In this document: positions 35,471-47,072 of the stretch, piece after piece
Layout of the letters: the number at the start of each line of letters is the position of its first letter
Position numbering within the stretch: the first letter of the stretch is position 1
Source of the DNA: Aldersonia sp. NBC_00410
GTDB lineage: Bacteria > Actinomycetota > Actinomycetes > Mycobacteriales > Mycobacteriaceae
Length of the DNA: 64,000 bases
Reading direction: 5' to 3'
NCBI RefSeq assembly: GCF_026342035.1
Contig: NZ_JAPENM010000006.1
Span: 62,001-126,000 of the forward strand
Notes under the pieces: generated by a model
Told to the model about the DNA's origin: nothing
The model's database searches: none
Seen by the model: only the letters and a program-made list of their open reading frames with translations
Program-made: the position numbers and the translations under genes

Positions 35471-35568
35471 CGCACCGAACCGCCCGGCACCGGCCGGAGT
35501 TGGCTAGTCTCATCGCGTTTCACGCGCATTCGTTTCGAGAATGACTTTCGACAACCACGGAGGGGACC

Positions 35569-36501
35569 ATGTCGGCGGAAGGGAGCAAGAAGGCCATTCT
35601 TGCGGCGTTGGCGGCAAACGCGGGGATCGCGGTGGCGAAGTTCGTCGGCTTCTTGGTGACGGGATCGTCCTCGATGCTTGCCGAGTCGGTGCACTCGGTC
35701 GCCGACACCTCGAATCAGGGGTTGCTGCTGTTCGGGCAGAACCGGGCCGCCCGGGACGCCACCCCACTGCACCAATTCGGGTACGGCCGCAGCAGATACT
35801 TCTATTCGTTCGTCGTCGCGCTGGTGTTGTTCTCGCTCGGTTCGCTGTTCGCGATCTACGAGGGCATCCACAAAATTCAGCACCCCGAGGAACTGACCTC
35901 GCCGATGGTCGCCGTGGTCATCCTGCTCGTCGCCGTCGGACTGGAAACCTACAGCTGGTTCACCGCGGTGCGAGAGTCCCGCCCGCTCAAGGGTTCCGCG
36001 TCGTGGTGGCAGTTCATCCGCAACTCGCGCAGCCCGGAACTTCCGGTGGTGCTGCTCGAGGACTCCGGCGCGCTGATCGGGCTTGTGCTCGCGCTCGGCG
36101 GTGTCGGCCTCACGGTGGTCACCGACGACCCGATCTGGGACGGCATCGGCACCTTGGGGATCGGCATTCTGCTCGGGCTGATCGCCATCGTGCTCATCGT
36201 CGAGATGCAGAGCCTGCTGATCGGCGAGGGTGTCACCGCCGACGACGAGCAGAGGATCCGTGCGGGTCTGACCGACGGCACGGAGATCGAGCAGGTCATC
36301 CACCTCAAGACGCAGTACCTCGGCCCGGAGGAAATCCTCGTTGCCGCAAAGGTCGCGATCGCCCCCGGCTTGGATATCGCCGCGGTCGCCGCGGCCATCG
36401 ATGCCGCCGAGGCTCGCGTGCGGACGGTCCTGCCGGCCTGTCGAGTCATCTACATCGAGCCCGACCTGTACCGGGCGCAGCCCCAGCAGGCGCCGAACTG
36501 A
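35569..36501 (+). CDS. Cation diffusion facilitator family transporter
   Basis: Predicted membrane exporter of divalent metal ions; 310 residues. Hydrophobic helices occur through about residue 210, followed by a cytoplasmic domain. The first metal motif is present as SMLAESVHSVADTSNQG (HxxxD). The second is LLEDSGALIGLVLALGG, with Glu-Asp in place of the usual His-Asp pair, which may shift metal preference. The C-terminal domain has IEQVIHLKTQYLGPEEILVA. It has its own promoter region (98 bp) between manA and the permease gene. The metal is not identifiable by eye. Confidence 0.88.
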   Translation: MSAEGSKKAILAALAANAGIAVAKFVGFLVTGSSSMLAESVHSVADTSNQGLLLFGQNRAARDATPLHQFGYGRSRYFYSFVVALVLFSLGSLFAIYEGIHKIQHPEELTSPMVAVVILLVAVGLETYSWFTAVRESRPLKGSASWWQFIRNSRSPELPVVLLEDSGALIGLVLALGGVGLTVVTDDPIWDGIGTLGIGILLGLIAIVLIVEMQSLLIGEGVTADDEQRIRAGLTDGTEIEQVIHLKTQYLGPEEILVAAKVAIAPGLDIAAVAAAIDAAEARVRTVLPACRVIYIEPDLYRAQPQQAPN

Positions 36502-36670
36502 CCGAACGCTCGGTGCGGGATTACCGCGCACGCCGATTGGGCATGAGTAGCGATACCACGCTCATCGTGCGTCTCAGGCGCATACGCTCGTCACAGTGCT
36601 GAGCAGGCTCGACCCGAGCGTGGTGACCGCTCGAGACGAGTAGACGCCCCGACGCGAGGAGGCTGCCGCC

Positions 36671-38167
36671 GTGACAATCGAGGGATCCGAGGTAAGCAGG
36701 TCGCGAAACTCGCTGTTCCGCCGCAAGTCGGTCGAACAGTCGATCGCCGACACCGATGAACCGGACTCGAAGCTGCGCAGGGACCTGACCGCCTGGGACC
36801 TCACCGTTTTCGGTGTTGCCGTGGTGATCGGCGCGGGCATCTTCACCCTCACCGCACGGACGGCCGGCAACGTGGCCGGCCCCGCGGTGTCCGTCTCGTT
36901 CGTGCTCGCCGCAATCGCATGCGGATTGGCGGCGCTGTGCTACGCGGAATTCGCCTCGACGGTGCCGGTCGCGGGCAGTGCCTACACGTATTCGTACGCG
37001 ACCTTCGGTGAGTTCGTCGCCTGGATCATCGGCTGGGATCTGATCCTCGAGTTCGCGCTCGCCGCATCGGTCGTCGCGAAGGGCTGGTCGCTCTACCTTG
37101 GCGAGGTGTTCAGCGGCATCTCCGGCACCGTCGAGATCGGCGGGGCCGACGTCGACTGGGGCGCGGCATTGATCATCGCGGTGCTCGTCACCCTGCTCGC
37201 CACCGGCACCAAACTCTCGTCTCGGGTATCGGCAGTGATCACCGCCATCAAGATTTCGGTCGTGCTGCTCGTCATCGTGGTCGGGATCCGCTACATCGAC
37301 ACCGCGAACTACAGCCCGTTCATTCCGGCATCGGAGCCCAGCGAAGGCAAGCAAGGCTTCGACGAGACGGTGTTCTCCTGGCTCACCGGCGGCGGCAACA
37401 GTTCGTTCGGCTGGTACGGCCTGCTCGCCGCAGCGAGCCTGGTCTTCTTCGCGTTCATCGGTTTCGACATCGTGGCCACCGCTGCGGAGGAGACCAAGAA
37501 TCCGCAGAAGGCAGTGCCGCGCGGGATCTTCGCCTCGCTCGCCATCGTCACCGTGCTCTACGTGGCCGTGACGTTGGTGCTCACGGGCATGGTGCCCTAT
37601 ACCGACCTCGCCGGCGAGGATGCGACGCTGGCGACGGCGTTCGCGCTGAACGGCGTCGATTGGGCGAAGAACATCATCTCGATCGGAGCGCTGGCCGGGC
37701 TTACCACGGTGGTGATGGTGTTGCTGCTCGGCCAAACCCGGGTGCTGTTCGCGATGTCGCGCGACGGGTTGATGCCGCACGGGCTGTCACACACCGGCAA
37801 GCACGGCACGCCGGTGCGGATCACGCTGCTGGTCGGCGTGGTCTGCGCGGTGCTCGCCGCGCTGGTGCCGATCGGCGAGCTCGAGGAAATGGTCAATATC
37901 GGCACCCTGTTCGCGTTCGTGCTGGTCTCGATCGGCGTCATCTTGCTGCGCCGCAACCGGCCCGATCTCGAGCGCGGCTTCCGGGTTCCCGCGGTGCCAT
38001 TGGTCCCGATTCTTTCGGTACTCGCCTGCTTCTGGCTGATGATCAACCTGTCGATCCTGACCTGGGGTCGCTTCGTGCTGTGGATGGCGATCGGGCTGAT
38101 CTTCTACTTCGCCTACAGCCGGTCCCATTCGATTCTCGGCAGGCGCGAGGCCGGATTTACAAAATAG
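36671..38167 (+). CDS. APC-superfamily amino acid permease
   Basis: Cationic-amino-acid-type permease equivalent to Rv3253c; 498 residues with about 12-14 hydrophobic segments. The family start DLTAWDLTVFGVAVVIGAGI and FTLTARTAGNVAGPAVSVSF, the FIGFDIVATAAEETKNPQKA motif of the CAT group and RVLFAMSRDGLMPHGLSHTG are clear. The N-terminal 45 residues are charged and cytosolic. The GTG at 36671 has GAGGAGG upstream. It is the last gene before the alkane operon. The substrate is probably a cationic amino acid, from family only. Confidence 0.9.
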   Translation: MTIEGSEVSRSRNSLFRRKSVEQSIADTDEPDSKLRRDLTAWDLTVFGVAVVIGAGIFTLTARTAGNVAGPAVSVSFVLAAIACGLAALCYAEFASTVPVAGSAYTYSYATFGEFVAWIIGWDLILEFALAASVVAKGWSLYLGEVFSGISGTVEIGGADVDWGAALIIAVLVTLLATGTKLSSRVSAVITAIKISVVLLVIVVGIRYIDTANYSPFIPASEPSEGKQGFDETVFSWLTGGGNSSFGWYGLLAAASLVFFAFIGFDIVATAAEETKNPQKAVPRGIFASLAIVTVLYVAVTLVLTGMVPYTDLAGEDATLATAFALNGVDWAKNIISIGALAGLTTVVMVLLLGQTRVLFAMSRDGLMPHGLSHTGKHGTPVRITLLVGVVCAVLAALVPIGELEEMVNIGTLFAFVLVSIGVILLRRNRPDLERGFRVPAVPLVPILSVLACFWLMINLSILTWGRFVLWMAIGLIFYFAYSRSHSILGRREAGFTK

Positions 38168-38173
38168 CGGTCG

Positions 38174-38208
38174 TTGTCTAGACGATCGACAAATTAGGAA
38201 GTATTGTC
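38174..38208. promoter_or_regulatory. Operator-like half-sites and promoter upstream of alkB
   Basis: Three alternating half-sites, TTGTC (38174), GACAA (38188) and TTGTC (38204), form two overlapping inverted repeats. The third overlaps a TATTGT -10-like hexamer at 38202-38207. The TetR regulator at the end of the operon is the likely ligand-controlled repressor; this is inferred. Confidence 0.4.
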
Positions 38209-38262
38209 CACGTCGAAAGTGTTCCGGCTCACATGCAGCCGGCCGTTCGATGGGAGGGCAAC

Positions 38263-39492
38263 ATGTCCACGCGCACCGACGCGGACCAGCCGGGAACCAT
38301 CGCGCCGAACTGGCGCGACCCGAAGCGGTATATGTGGCTATGGGGGCTGTTCGCGCCCACCGCGCTGTTCATCGCGCTACCGCTGGTGTGGGCGCTCAAC
38401 GCAGTCGGGCTCGACGCGCTCACCCATGCTCTCTGGTGGGTCGGGCCGATCCTTATCTACGTGCTCATCCCGATCGCGGACGTGTTCTTCGGACCGGACG
38501 GCAACAACCCGCCCGACGAGGTCATGGAGTACCTGGAGAACGACAAGTACTACCGCTACCTGACCTACGCGTTCGTGCCGCTGCAGTTCCTGTCCCTGGT
38601 CATCGGCTGCTACCTGATCACCGCGTCGGACCTGAGTTGGCTCGGGATCGACGGCGGTCTCGGCACGGTCGACAAGATCGGTTTGGCGATCAGCATCGGT
38701 TGCATCGGCGGCATCGGGATCAACACCGCGCACGAGCTCGGGCACAAGAAGGTCGATCTGGAGCGCTGGCTGTCTCGGATCACGTTGGCGCAGACCGCGT
38801 ACGGCCATTTCTATATCGAGCACAACCGTGGTCATCATGTGCGCGTCGCCACTCCGGAGGATCCCGCGAGTTCCCGTGTGGGCGAATCGTTCTGGGCCTT
38901 CTGGCCGCGCACGGTGTGGGGCGGGCTGCGGTCGTCGTGGCGGCTGGAGCGCCAGCGTCTGGAACGGCTCGGCAGTGGGCCATGGACGCTGCGCAACGAG
39001 GTGCTTTCGGCCTGGTTGATGACCGTCGTGCTGTACGCGGCACTGCTCGCCGTCTTCGGCATCGGGCTGGCGCCCTACCTGGTGTTGCAGGCGGTCGTGG
39101 GGTTCAGCCTGCTGGAGGCGGTGAACTACCTTGAGCACTACGGGCTGCGGCGGGAGAAGACCGCGAGCGGACGCTACGAACGGCCCGCCCCGATGCACAG
39201 CTGGAACAGCGACCACATCGTCACCAACATCTTCCTCTACCACCTGCAGCGGCACAGCGATCACCACGCGTACCCGACCCGGCGGTATCAGACGCTGCGC
39301 AGCTGGGAGGGTGCGCCGAACCTGCCCGCCGGCTACGCCAGCATGATCCTGCTCGCCTACTTCCCGCCGCTGTGGCGCCGGGTGATGGACAAGCGGGTCC
39401 TCGCGCACTACGGCGGTGACATCACCAGGGCGTCGATCCATCCCGCCAAGCGCGATCGCGTGCTGGCCCGTTACCCGGTGCCCCAGTCGTGA
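38263..39492 (+). CDS. alkB: Alkane 1-monooxygenase
   Basis: Integral-membrane di-iron hydroxylase oxidising n-alkanes to 1-alkanols using electrons from rubredoxin. 409 residues with six or so hydrophobic helices. All histidine boxes are present: HELGHKK, the signature EHNRGHHVRVATPEDPASSR, NYLEHYGLRR and LQRHSDHHAYPTRRYQTLR. The ATG at 38263 has GGGAGGG upstream. Two rubredoxin genes follow with ATGA/GTGA overlaps and then a TetR gene, the arrangement of Rv3252c-Rv3249c. Confidence 0.96.
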   Translation: MSTRTDADQPGTIAPNWRDPKRYMWLWGLFAPTALFIALPLVWALNAVGLDALTHALWWVGPILIYVLIPIADVFFGPDGNNPPDEVMEYLENDKYYRYLTYAFVPLQFLSLVIGCYLITASDLSWLGIDGGLGTVDKIGLAISIGCIGGIGINTAHELGHKKVDLERWLSRITLAQTAYGHFYIEHNRGHHVRVATPEDPASSRVGESFWAFWPRTVWGGLRSSWRLERQRLERLGSGPWTLRNEVLSAWLMTVVLYAALLAVFGIGLAPYLVLQAVVGFSLLEAVNYLEHYGLRREKTASGRYERPAPMHSWNSDHIVTNIFLYHLQRHSDHHAYPTRRYQTLRSWEGAPNLPAGYASMILLAYFPPLWRRVMDKRVLAHYGGDITRASIHPAKRDRVLARYPVPQS

Positions 39493-39665
39493 GCGCGTAC
39501 CGCTGCCCGGTGTGCGAATACACCTACACCGAGGCGAAAGGTGAACCACACGAAGGATTTCCGCCCGGAACTGGCTGGGATCGGGTTCCCGACGACTGGT
39601 GCTGCCCGGACTGCGGTGTACGGGAGAAGGTCGATTTCGAACAGGTACGGGAGAATGTGCAATGA
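39489..39665 (+). CDS. rubA: Rubredoxin (first)
   Basis: Small iron-sulfur electron carrier for AlkB; 58 residues. The two iron-binding pairs are [20 protein letters not shown] and [14 protein letters not shown], with the aromatic GWDRVPDDW between them. The GTG at 39489 overlaps the alkB stop and the gene ends in an ATGA overlap with the second rubredoxin. The AlkG-type loop differs from the second copy ([15 protein letters not shown] rather than [15 protein letters not shown]), which suggests distinct functional classes. Confidence 0.93.
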   Translation: MSAYRCPVCEYTYTEAKGEPHEGFPPGTGWDRVPDDWCCPDCGVREKVDFEQVRENVQ

Positions 39666-39844
39666 CCGAGTACAAGCTGTTTCAATGTGTGCAATGCGGA
39701 TTCGAATACGACGAGGCCCTCGGCTGGCCGGACGACGGCATCGAGCCGGGCACCCGGTGGGACGACATTCCCGACGACTGGACGTGCCCGGACTGCGGTG
39801 CTGCGAAGGCGGACTTCTTCATGGTCGAGATCGAACGGTCCTGA
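39662..39844 (+). CDS. rubB: Rubredoxin (second)
   Basis: Second rubredoxin of the alkane operon, 60 residues. Iron ligands are in [20 protein letters not shown] and [17 protein letters not shown]. Its ATG overlaps the stop of the first rubredoxin. In characterised alkane systems usually only one of a rubredoxin pair serves the hydroxylase; which one here cannot be told. No rubredoxin reductase gene is present in the window. Confidence 0.93.
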   Translation: MTEYKLFQCVQCGFEYDEALGWPDDGIEPGTRWDDIPDDWTCPDCGAAKADFFMVEIERS

Positions 39845-39862
39845 CATGAGTGCGGTGCCGGC

Positions 39863-40522
39863 ATGAGTGCTCCGGTGAGCCCGGCACGTGGCGTATATCA
39901 AGAGGCGACCCGGGTGCTGCTGCGTGACTCCGTTCTCGACGCCGTGCGCGAACTGCTCACCGAGCGGGATTGGTCGCGGATCAGCCTCACCGATGTCGCG
40001 AAGCACGCTGGGGTCAGCAGGCAGACTCTCTACAACGAGTTCGGGTCGCGTGCCGGGCTCGCCCAGGGTTACGCGATCCGGTTGGTCGACCGGCTGGTCG
40101 ACCATGTGGACGGCGCGATCGAGGCGAATGTCGGCGATGTCGACGCCGGTCTGCGCGATGCATTCGGTGCGTTCTTCGTCGACTCCGCGGCCGATCCGCT
40201 GATCCGGTCGCTGCTCACCGGGGAAGCCAAACTCGACCTGCTGCGCCTCATCACGCTCGACAGCGCGCCGGTTCTCGATTGGGCGACGACCCGGCTCACC
40301 GACGTCTTCCGGAACAGCTGGGTGGCCGCCCCCGCCGCGGAATCCGCGATCCTCGCCCGCGCCGTGGTGCGGCTGGCGATGAGCTACGTGTCCGTCCCGC
40401 CCGAGCCCGAACACGATGTGCCGGCCGAGTTGGCGATGCTGCTCGCGCCCTACGTCGCCGTGGTGCTCGCGCGCCGCGACGCCGCCACGGGCGGCGACCA
40501 CGGTGGCACGCAGACCGGCTAG
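39863..40522 (+). CDS. TetR-family regulator of the alkane operon
   Basis: 219-residue regulator equivalent to Rv3249c (AlkX). The helix-turn-helix is ISLTDVAKHAGVSRQTLYNE and FGSRAGLAQGYAIRLV (residues 40-75). The C-terminal domain is hydrophobic and the last 12 residues are Gly/His-rich. It lies 18 nt after the second rubredoxin in the same direction, so it is probably co-transcribed and autoregulates the operon through the half-sites before alkB. The effector is likely a fatty acid or alkane product, by analogy only. Confidence 0.85.
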   Translation: MSAPVSPARGVYQEATRVLLRDSVLDAVRELLTERDWSRISLTDVAKHAGVSRQTLYNEFGSRAGLAQGYAIRLVDRLVDHVDGAIEANVGDVDAGLRDAFGAFFVDSAADPLIRSLLTGEAKLDLLRLITLDSAPVLDWATTRLTDVFRNSWVAAPAAESAILARAVVRLAMSYVSVPPEPEHDVPAELAMLLAPYVAVVLARRDAATGGDHGGTQTG

Positions 40523-40555
40523 CCTTGCCGAGTAGCCCCCGATCAGGAGAGGTAG

Positions 40556-42037
<1,482 letters not shown>

Positions 42038-42050
42038 GCACCCACCGCGC

Positions 42051-42056
42051 TAGCCT
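42051..42056 (+). promoter_or_regulatory. -10 element for tmk, likely leaderless
   Basis: TAGCCT sits 6 nt before the tmk GTG inside the 25-nt gap after sahH, with no ribosome site. tmk can thus have its own start of transcription in addition to read-through from sahH. Confidence 0.5.
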
Positions 42057-42062
42057 TCCGAC

Positions 42063-42716
42063 GTGGGCATCCTCGTCACCATCGAAGGTCTCGACGGCGC
42101 GGGCAAGCGGACGCTGGTCGACGTACTCGTCACCGAACTCCAGGGTCGCGGCGCGCGCGTCGCGACCCTGGCGTTTCCCCGCTACGGCGATTCCGTGCCC
42201 GCCGACCTGGCCGCCGAAGCGCTGCAGGGCGAGCATGGCGACCTGGCCGGCTCGGCCAACGCGATGGCATTGTTGTTTGCCCTCGACCGTGCCGGCGCCG
42301 CCGATGACCTGCGCGAACTCATCGCGACACACGATCTGGTCATCCTCGATCGCTACGTCGCCTCCAATGCCGCCTATGGTGCCGCGCGCCTGCACGAGGG
42401 TGCCTCGGGTGACTTTTCCGATTGGGTCGGTAAGGTGGAATACGACCGGTTCGGATTGCCTACCCCGGACGTTGTGCTGTTGCTCGACGTTCCGGTGGAC
42501 CTGGCAGCCGAACGCGCCCGGTATCGCGAACAGCAGGATCGCGCCCGGGCGCTCGATGCCTACGAACGGGACGCCGGGCTACAGAAGCGCACAGCCGAGG
42601 TGTACCGGGAGCTTGCCGAGATCGGCTGGCGTGGCACCTGGTGGGTTGTGGGCCGGGACGACGATCCGGCCGCGCTCGCCGCTCGGATGGCATCGTTGCT
42701 GGAGTCGAACGGCTGA
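42063..42716 (+). CDS. tmk: Thymidylate kinase
   Basis: Phosphorylates dTMP to dTDP. 217 residues. The P-loop is ITIEGLDGAGKRTLVDVLVT-like (GLDGAGKRT, residues 9-17), followed by FPRYGDS, the DR(Y/H) motif ILDRYVASNAAYGAARL and VVLLLDVPVDLAAERA. It matches Rv3247c in place and length. The order sahH-tmk-mtrA is conserved in the group. Confidence 0.94.
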   Translation: MGILVTIEGLDGAGKRTLVDVLVTELQGRGARVATLAFPRYGDSVPADLAAEALQGEHGDLAGSANAMALLFALDRAGAADDLRELIATHDLVILDRYVASNAAYGAARLHEGASGDFSDWVGKVEYDRFGLPTPDVVLLLDVPVDLAAERARYREQQDRARALDAYERDAGLQKRTAEVYRELAEIGWRGTWWVVGRDDDPAALAARMASLLESNG

Positions 42717-42804
42717 CGTGGTCGTGCCGTGCGACTCGACCGATGCAGGCACATCCTCCGGCGTGCCGACCTGCTACGGCGCTCGAAGGTGACACGATAG
42801 AGAC

Positions 42805-43482
42805 ATGAAACCAAGGATTCTGGTAGTCGACGACGATACGGCTCTCGCGGAGATGCTGACCATCGTGTTGCGCGGCGAAGGATTCGAGCCGTACGTGGTT
42901 GGTGACGGGACCCAGGCACTGTCCGCAGTGCGCGAAACCCGCCCGGACCTCGTGCTGCTCGATCTGATGCTGCCCGGGATGAACGGCATCGACGTATGCC
43001 GGGTGCTGCGCGCAGACTCCGGCGTGCCGATCGTGATGTTGACCGCGAAGACCGACACGGTCGACGTGGTGCTCGGACTGGAATCCGGTGCCGACGACTA
43101 CATCGTCAAACCCTTCAAGCCCAAGGAACTCGTCGCGCGGGTCCGCGCCCGGCTGCGCCGGACCGAGGAGGAGCCGGCCGAGTTGCTGTCCATCGGTGAC
43201 ATCGTCATCGACGTGCCCGCGCACAAGGTCAGCCGCGGCGAGGAACTGATCTCGCTGACGCCGCTGGAGTTCGATCTGCTGGTCGCTCTGGCGCGTAAGC
43301 CGCGTCAGGTGTTCACCCGAGAGGTTCTCCTCGAGCAGGTCTGGGGCTATCGTCATGCCGCGGACACCCGCCTGGTGAACGTGCACGTGCAGCGGCTGCG
43401 CGCGAAGGTCGAGAAGGATCCGGAGAATCCCGACGTGGTACTTACGGTGAGGGGGGTCGGCTACAAAGCCGGACCGCCGTGA
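42805..43482 (+). CDS. mtrA: MtrA response regulator
   Basis: OmpR-family regulator of cell division and envelope genes in actinobacteria; 225 residues. The receiver domain has VVDDD, phosphoacceptor Asp53 in [31 protein letters not shown] and [20 protein letters not shown]. The winged helix ends [20 protein letters not shown]. The stop overlaps the GTG of mtrB. The order mtrA-mtrB-lpqB is the conserved three-gene operon. Confidence 0.97.
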   Translation: MKPRILVVDDDTALAEMLTIVLRGEGFEPYVVGDGTQALSAVRETRPDLVLLDLMLPGMNGIDVCRVLRADSGVPIVMLTAKTDTVDVVLGLESGADDYIVKPFKPKELVARVRARLRRTEEEPAELLSIGDIVIDVPAHKVSRGEELISLTPLEFDLLVALARKPRQVFTREVLLEQVWGYRHAADTRLVNVHVQRLRAKVEKDPENPDVVLTVRGVGYKAGPP

Positions 43483-45275
43483 TCCTTAGTTCTCGTCCGC
43501 GGCGGCGACTGGAAAGGTACACCGCCGCGTTGTTGCGCTGGTTCCGCACGATCAGCAACTCCCTCGGCCATACGTGGCGCAGATCCCTGCAGCTGCGTGT
43601 GGTCGTGTCGACGCTCACCCTGTCCCTGATCGTGATCACCATCCTCGGTGTCGTGCTGACCAGCCAGATCACCGACCGGATGCTCGAGGCGAAGATCAGC
43701 GCCGCCACCGAGGAGATGGATCGCGCCCGCGCCACCGTGCAGGGGCAGCTCGCGGGTGCCGACGACGGCAACACGCTGAGTAGCCGGCTCGACGGCGCCC
43801 GCTCCGCACCATCCAATCAGGAGCGCGACAACACGCAGAGCGCAGGCGCCGCAGGCACTTTCGACTCCGTGCTCATCGTGCCCGGTGACGGCCCGTTGCC
43901 GCCCACCGTGAGCGGGCCTGCCGACCAGGTGCCCGATTCGTTGCGCAGGTTCGTCCAGCAGGGGCAGGTCAGCTACCAGTTCGCGACCGTGTCGGACCCG
44001 GACGGCTACAGCGGACCCGCGCTGATCGTCGGCAGCCCGACCACCTCCGACATCTCCACCCTGGAGATGTACCTCATCTTCCCGCTCGCCAGCGAGGAAC
44101 GCAGCCTGTCGCTGATGCGCAGCACGATGCTGATCGGCGGCGCCGTGCTGCTCGTGCTGCTCGCCGCGGTGTCCATGCTCGTCGCCCGGCAGGTCGTGCT
44201 GCCGATCCGGTCGGCCTCGCGGATTGCCGTGCGATTCGCCGACGGCCGGCTCAAGGAGCGCATGCCCGTTCGCGGCGAGGACGACATGGCCCGGCTGGCG
44301 ATGTCGTTCAACGAGATGGCCGAGAGCCTGTCCAAGCAGATCACGCAGCTCGAGGAATTCGGCAACCTGCAACGCCGGTTCACCTCCGACGTCAGCCACG
44401 AGCTGCGTACACCGCTGACCACCGTCCGGATGGCCGCCGACCTCATCCACGACTCGAGCGAGGACCTCGACCCCGCACTGCGTCGGTCCTCGGAACTGAT
44501 GGTGAACGAGCTCGACCGGTTCGAGTCGCTGCTCAACGACCTACTCGAGATCAGCCGCCACGACGCGGGCGTCGCCGAGCTAGCGGTGGAGAAGCTGGAT
44601 CTGCGGATGTGCGCACGGGCGGCGGTCTCGACCGTTCGCCACCTCGCCCGTGCCTCGGCCACCGAGCTGATCGTCGACGTGCCCGAAGAGCCGGTCACCG
44701 CCGAGGTCGACCCACGCCGAGTCGAGCGGATCCTGCGCAACCTGCTCGCCAACGCGATCGATCACGGCGAAGGCAAACCCGTGCTGATCCGGATGCGCGC
44801 CAACGAGGACGCGGTGGCGGTCGTCGTGCGCGATCAAGGCATCGGGTTGCGGCCGGGTGAGGAGAAGCTCGTGTTCAACCGGTTCTGGCGCTCGGATCCT
44901 TCGCGCGTGCGTCGGTCCGGCGGCACCGGGCTCGGCCTGTCCATCAGCGTCGAGGACGCGCACCTGCACCACGGCCGGCTCGAGGCGTGGGGCGAGCCCG
45001 GGGTGGGGTCGTGCTTCCGGCTGACCCTGCCGCTGGTGCGTGGCCGCAAGATCTCCGGTAGCCCATTGCCGCTCAAGCCGTCGAGCCGCAGGCACGTGCA
45101 GGGCAAGCCACCCGAAGGCGAGGGTGTCGAATTCGCCGAGGCCGACGTGCGCCGCAGCGATCCTGCACCGGCCGCGCCGATCGCGGTACCGGAGCCGTAC
45201 AGCGCGAGCAGCAACGTGTTCGACGAATCGCACCGCACCGTCGACGTCTCGCGCGCCGATCGGGGCGCCGAATGA
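43479..45275 (+). CDS. mtrB: MtrB sensor histidine kinase
   Basis: Membrane kinase for MtrA; 598 residues, GTG start. Two transmembrane helices (about residues 38-60 and 205-228) enclose an extracytoplasmic domain, followed by a HAMP domain ([20 protein letters not shown]), the H-box [20 protein letters not shown], the N box [15 protein letters not shown], and [13 protein letters not shown] with [21 protein letters not shown] long proline- and acid-rich tail after residue 540 is typical of MtrB. Its stop overlaps the lpqB ATG (ATGA). Confidence 0.97.
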   Translation: MILSSRPRRRLERYTAALLRWFRTISNSLGHTWRRSLQLRVVVSTLTLSLIVITILGVVLTSQITDRMLEAKISAATEEMDRARATVQGQLAGADDGNTLSSRLDGARSAPSNQERDNTQSAGAAGTFDSVLIVPGDGPLPPTVSGPADQVPDSLRRFVQQGQVSYQFATVSDPDGYSGPALIVGSPTTSDISTLEMYLIFPLASEERSLSLMRSTMLIGGAVLLVLLAAVSMLVARQVVLPIRSASRIAVRFADGRLKERMPVRGEDDMARLAMSFNEMAESLSKQITQLEEFGNLQRRFTSDVSHELRTPLTTVRMAADLIHDSSEDLDPALRRSSELMVNELDRFESLLNDLLEISRHDAGVAELAVEKLDLRMCARAAVSTVRHLARASATELIVDVPEEPVTAEVDPRRVERILRNLLANAIDHGEGKPVLIRMRANEDAVAVVVRDQGIGLRPGEEKLVFNRFWRSDPSRVRRSGGTGLGLSISVEDAHLHHGRLEAWGEPGVGSCFRLTLPLVRGRKISGSPLPLKPSSRRHVQGKPPEGEGVEFAEADVRRSDPAPAAPIAVPEPYSASSNVFDESHRTVDVSRADRGAE

Positions 45276-47041
45276 GCGCCGGTGTGATCCGCATGCTTCG
45301 GTTCGCGGTCTGTCTCGTGGTCGGCGCGACGGTGGTGTCGGCGTGTGCGAGCCTGCCCGACACCTCGACGCCGGAGGCGATCGGCACCATCGACCGCGTG
45401 CCGGCCAGCCAGAGCCAGCCCGAACCGTCGCCCGGCCGCGAACCGGATCTGCTGATCCGCGACTTCTTCAAGGCCAGCACCGCCCCCGCCGAGCGGCACC
45501 GCGCCGCCAGACAATTCCTCACCGCGTCGGCGTCGCAGCAGTGGGACGACGCGGCCAGCGCCACCATCGTCGACAAGGTCGACGTGCTGCCCGAATCGCG
45601 GACCGCGGATCGCGCGACCTACCTCATCCGCGCCAACCGGACCGGGCAGCTGCAGCCCGGCGGCGCCTACCAGGCCGAGGATGGCACCTTCGAGACCAAG
45701 GTCTCGCTGGCACGCAACGACGGGGACTGGCGGATCGACAACCTGCCCGCGGGCGTCATCATGGACCGTTCGCAGTTCCTCAACGCCTATCAGCGCAAGT
45801 CCCTGTACTTCGTCGATCCCACCGGGACCTCGACCGTGCCCGACCCGCGCTGGATTTCGTCCGGTCGCGAGCAGCACGCGACCGAGCTGATCGGACTGCT
45901 GATTCAGGGCGCCGCGCCCGCACTCGCGCCGGCGGTGCGCAACGAGCTGGAGAAGGTCTCGATCCGAGGCCCGATCACCAAGGCCGACGGTCGCACCAGT
46001 TCGGTCGGCGTCGGGCTCGGCGGTATCCGTGTCGATTTCGCCGGCGTCGATCGGCTGGATCGGCAGGCTCGCGAACTGCTCGCCGCGCAGGTGGTGTGGA
46101 CGCTGGCGAACGCCGAGATCTCCGGGCCCTACGTGCTGCTCGCCGACGGCAACCCCCTCGACGGTCGCTACGCAGACGGCTGGACGACGGCCGATGTCGC
46201 TGCGCTGAATCCGGTCGCGGGTGACAGCACCGACTCCGGCCTGCACGCGGTGAGTGACGGCGTGCTCGTCGACGTCAACGACACCGGTGTCGTGCCTGCT
46301 CCCGGGTACTTCGGCACGGTGAACAACATGCGCACTGCGGCGCTCTCCCGCGACGGCAACTACGTCGCGGCGGTGGTCGATTCCGGCCGTCCCGCACCGG
46401 CGAGCGCGCTGATGGTCGGTTCCTACGGTGGCGGCGCGTTCCCGGTGGCCGAGGGCGGCACGATCACCCGGCCGAGCTGGGCGGCCGACGACGGATCCGC
46501 GTGGGCAGTGCTCGACGGCACCCGCGTGGTGCGGGCGGTGCGCGACCGCGACACGGGACAGGTGTCGCTCAACGATGTCGACGCGAGTGCGGTCAACGGA
46601 CTCGGCCCGATCAGCGAGTTGCGGCTTTCCCGTGATGGCGTGCGCGCCGCGATGATCGTCGACGGCAAGGTGTACGTGGCCGTGGTGGTGCCGCAGCCGA
46701 ACGGCGCGCCTGCGCTGCGCAGCCCGCAATTGATCGCCGTCGGGCTCGGCAGTCCCGCGTTGTCGCTGGACTGGAGCACCAGCGAGATGCTCGTGGTTGC
46801 CCGCGCGACACCCGACACGCCGGTGGCGATGGTGGCGGTCGACGGGTCCCGGTTCGACACCCTGCCCGGTCGCAACCTCACCGCCCCGGTGTCCAGCGTG
46901 GATGCCTCCGCGATGATCGAGTACGTCGCGGACGCGCGAGCGGTCTTCCAGCTCAACAACAACGACCCTGAGACCGATCGGTACTGGCGTGAGGTGCCGG
47001 GCCTGTCCGGTCGGCGCGCGGTGCCGGTCCTGCCCGGCTGA
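45272..47041 (+). CDS. lpqB: LpqB lipoprotein
   Basis: Membrane lipoprotein that modulates MtrB; 589 residues. The signal peptide [15 protein letters not shown] carries a lipobox (VSAC) with the lipidated Cys near residue 25. A GerMN-like region follows, then a long beta-propeller-like domain with [20 protein letters not shown]. Overlap with mtrB indicates translational coupling. It matches Rv3244c. Confidence 0.95.
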   Translation: MSAGVIRMLRFAVCLVVGATVVSACASLPDTSTPEAIGTIDRVPASQSQPEPSPGREPDLLIRDFFKASTAPAERHRAARQFLTASASQQWDDAASATIVDKVDVLPESRTADRATYLIRANRTGQLQPGGAYQAEDGTFETKVSLARNDGDWRIDNLPAGVIMDRSQFLNAYQRKSLYFVDPTGTSTVPDPRWISSGREQHATELIGLLIQGAAPALAPAVRNELEKVSIRGPITKADGRTSSVGVGLGGIRVDFAGVDRLDRQARELLAAQVVWTLANAEISGPYVLLADGNPLDGRYADGWTTADVAALNPVAGDSTDSGLHAVSDGVLVDVNDTGVVPAPGYFGTVNNMRTAALSRDGNYVAAVVDSGRPAPASALMVGSYGGGAFPVAEGGTITRPSWAADDGSAWAVLDGTRVVRAVRDRDTGQVSLNDVDASAVNGLGPISELRLSRDGVRAAMIVDGKVYVAVVVPQPNGAPALRSPQLIAVGLGSPALSLDWSTSEMLVVARATPDTPVAMVAVDGSRFDTLPGRNLTAPVSSVDASAMIEYVADARAVFQLNNNDPETDRYWREVPGLSGRRAVPVLPG

Positions 47042-47072
47042 GGTTGTCGGTAGCACCGGCAAGACTCGGTGC

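Noticed and set aside
36502-36670. Small gene in the 169-bp gap before the amino acid permease
   Set aside because: Only short frames without a ribosome site or conserved sequence; it is treated as the promoter region.
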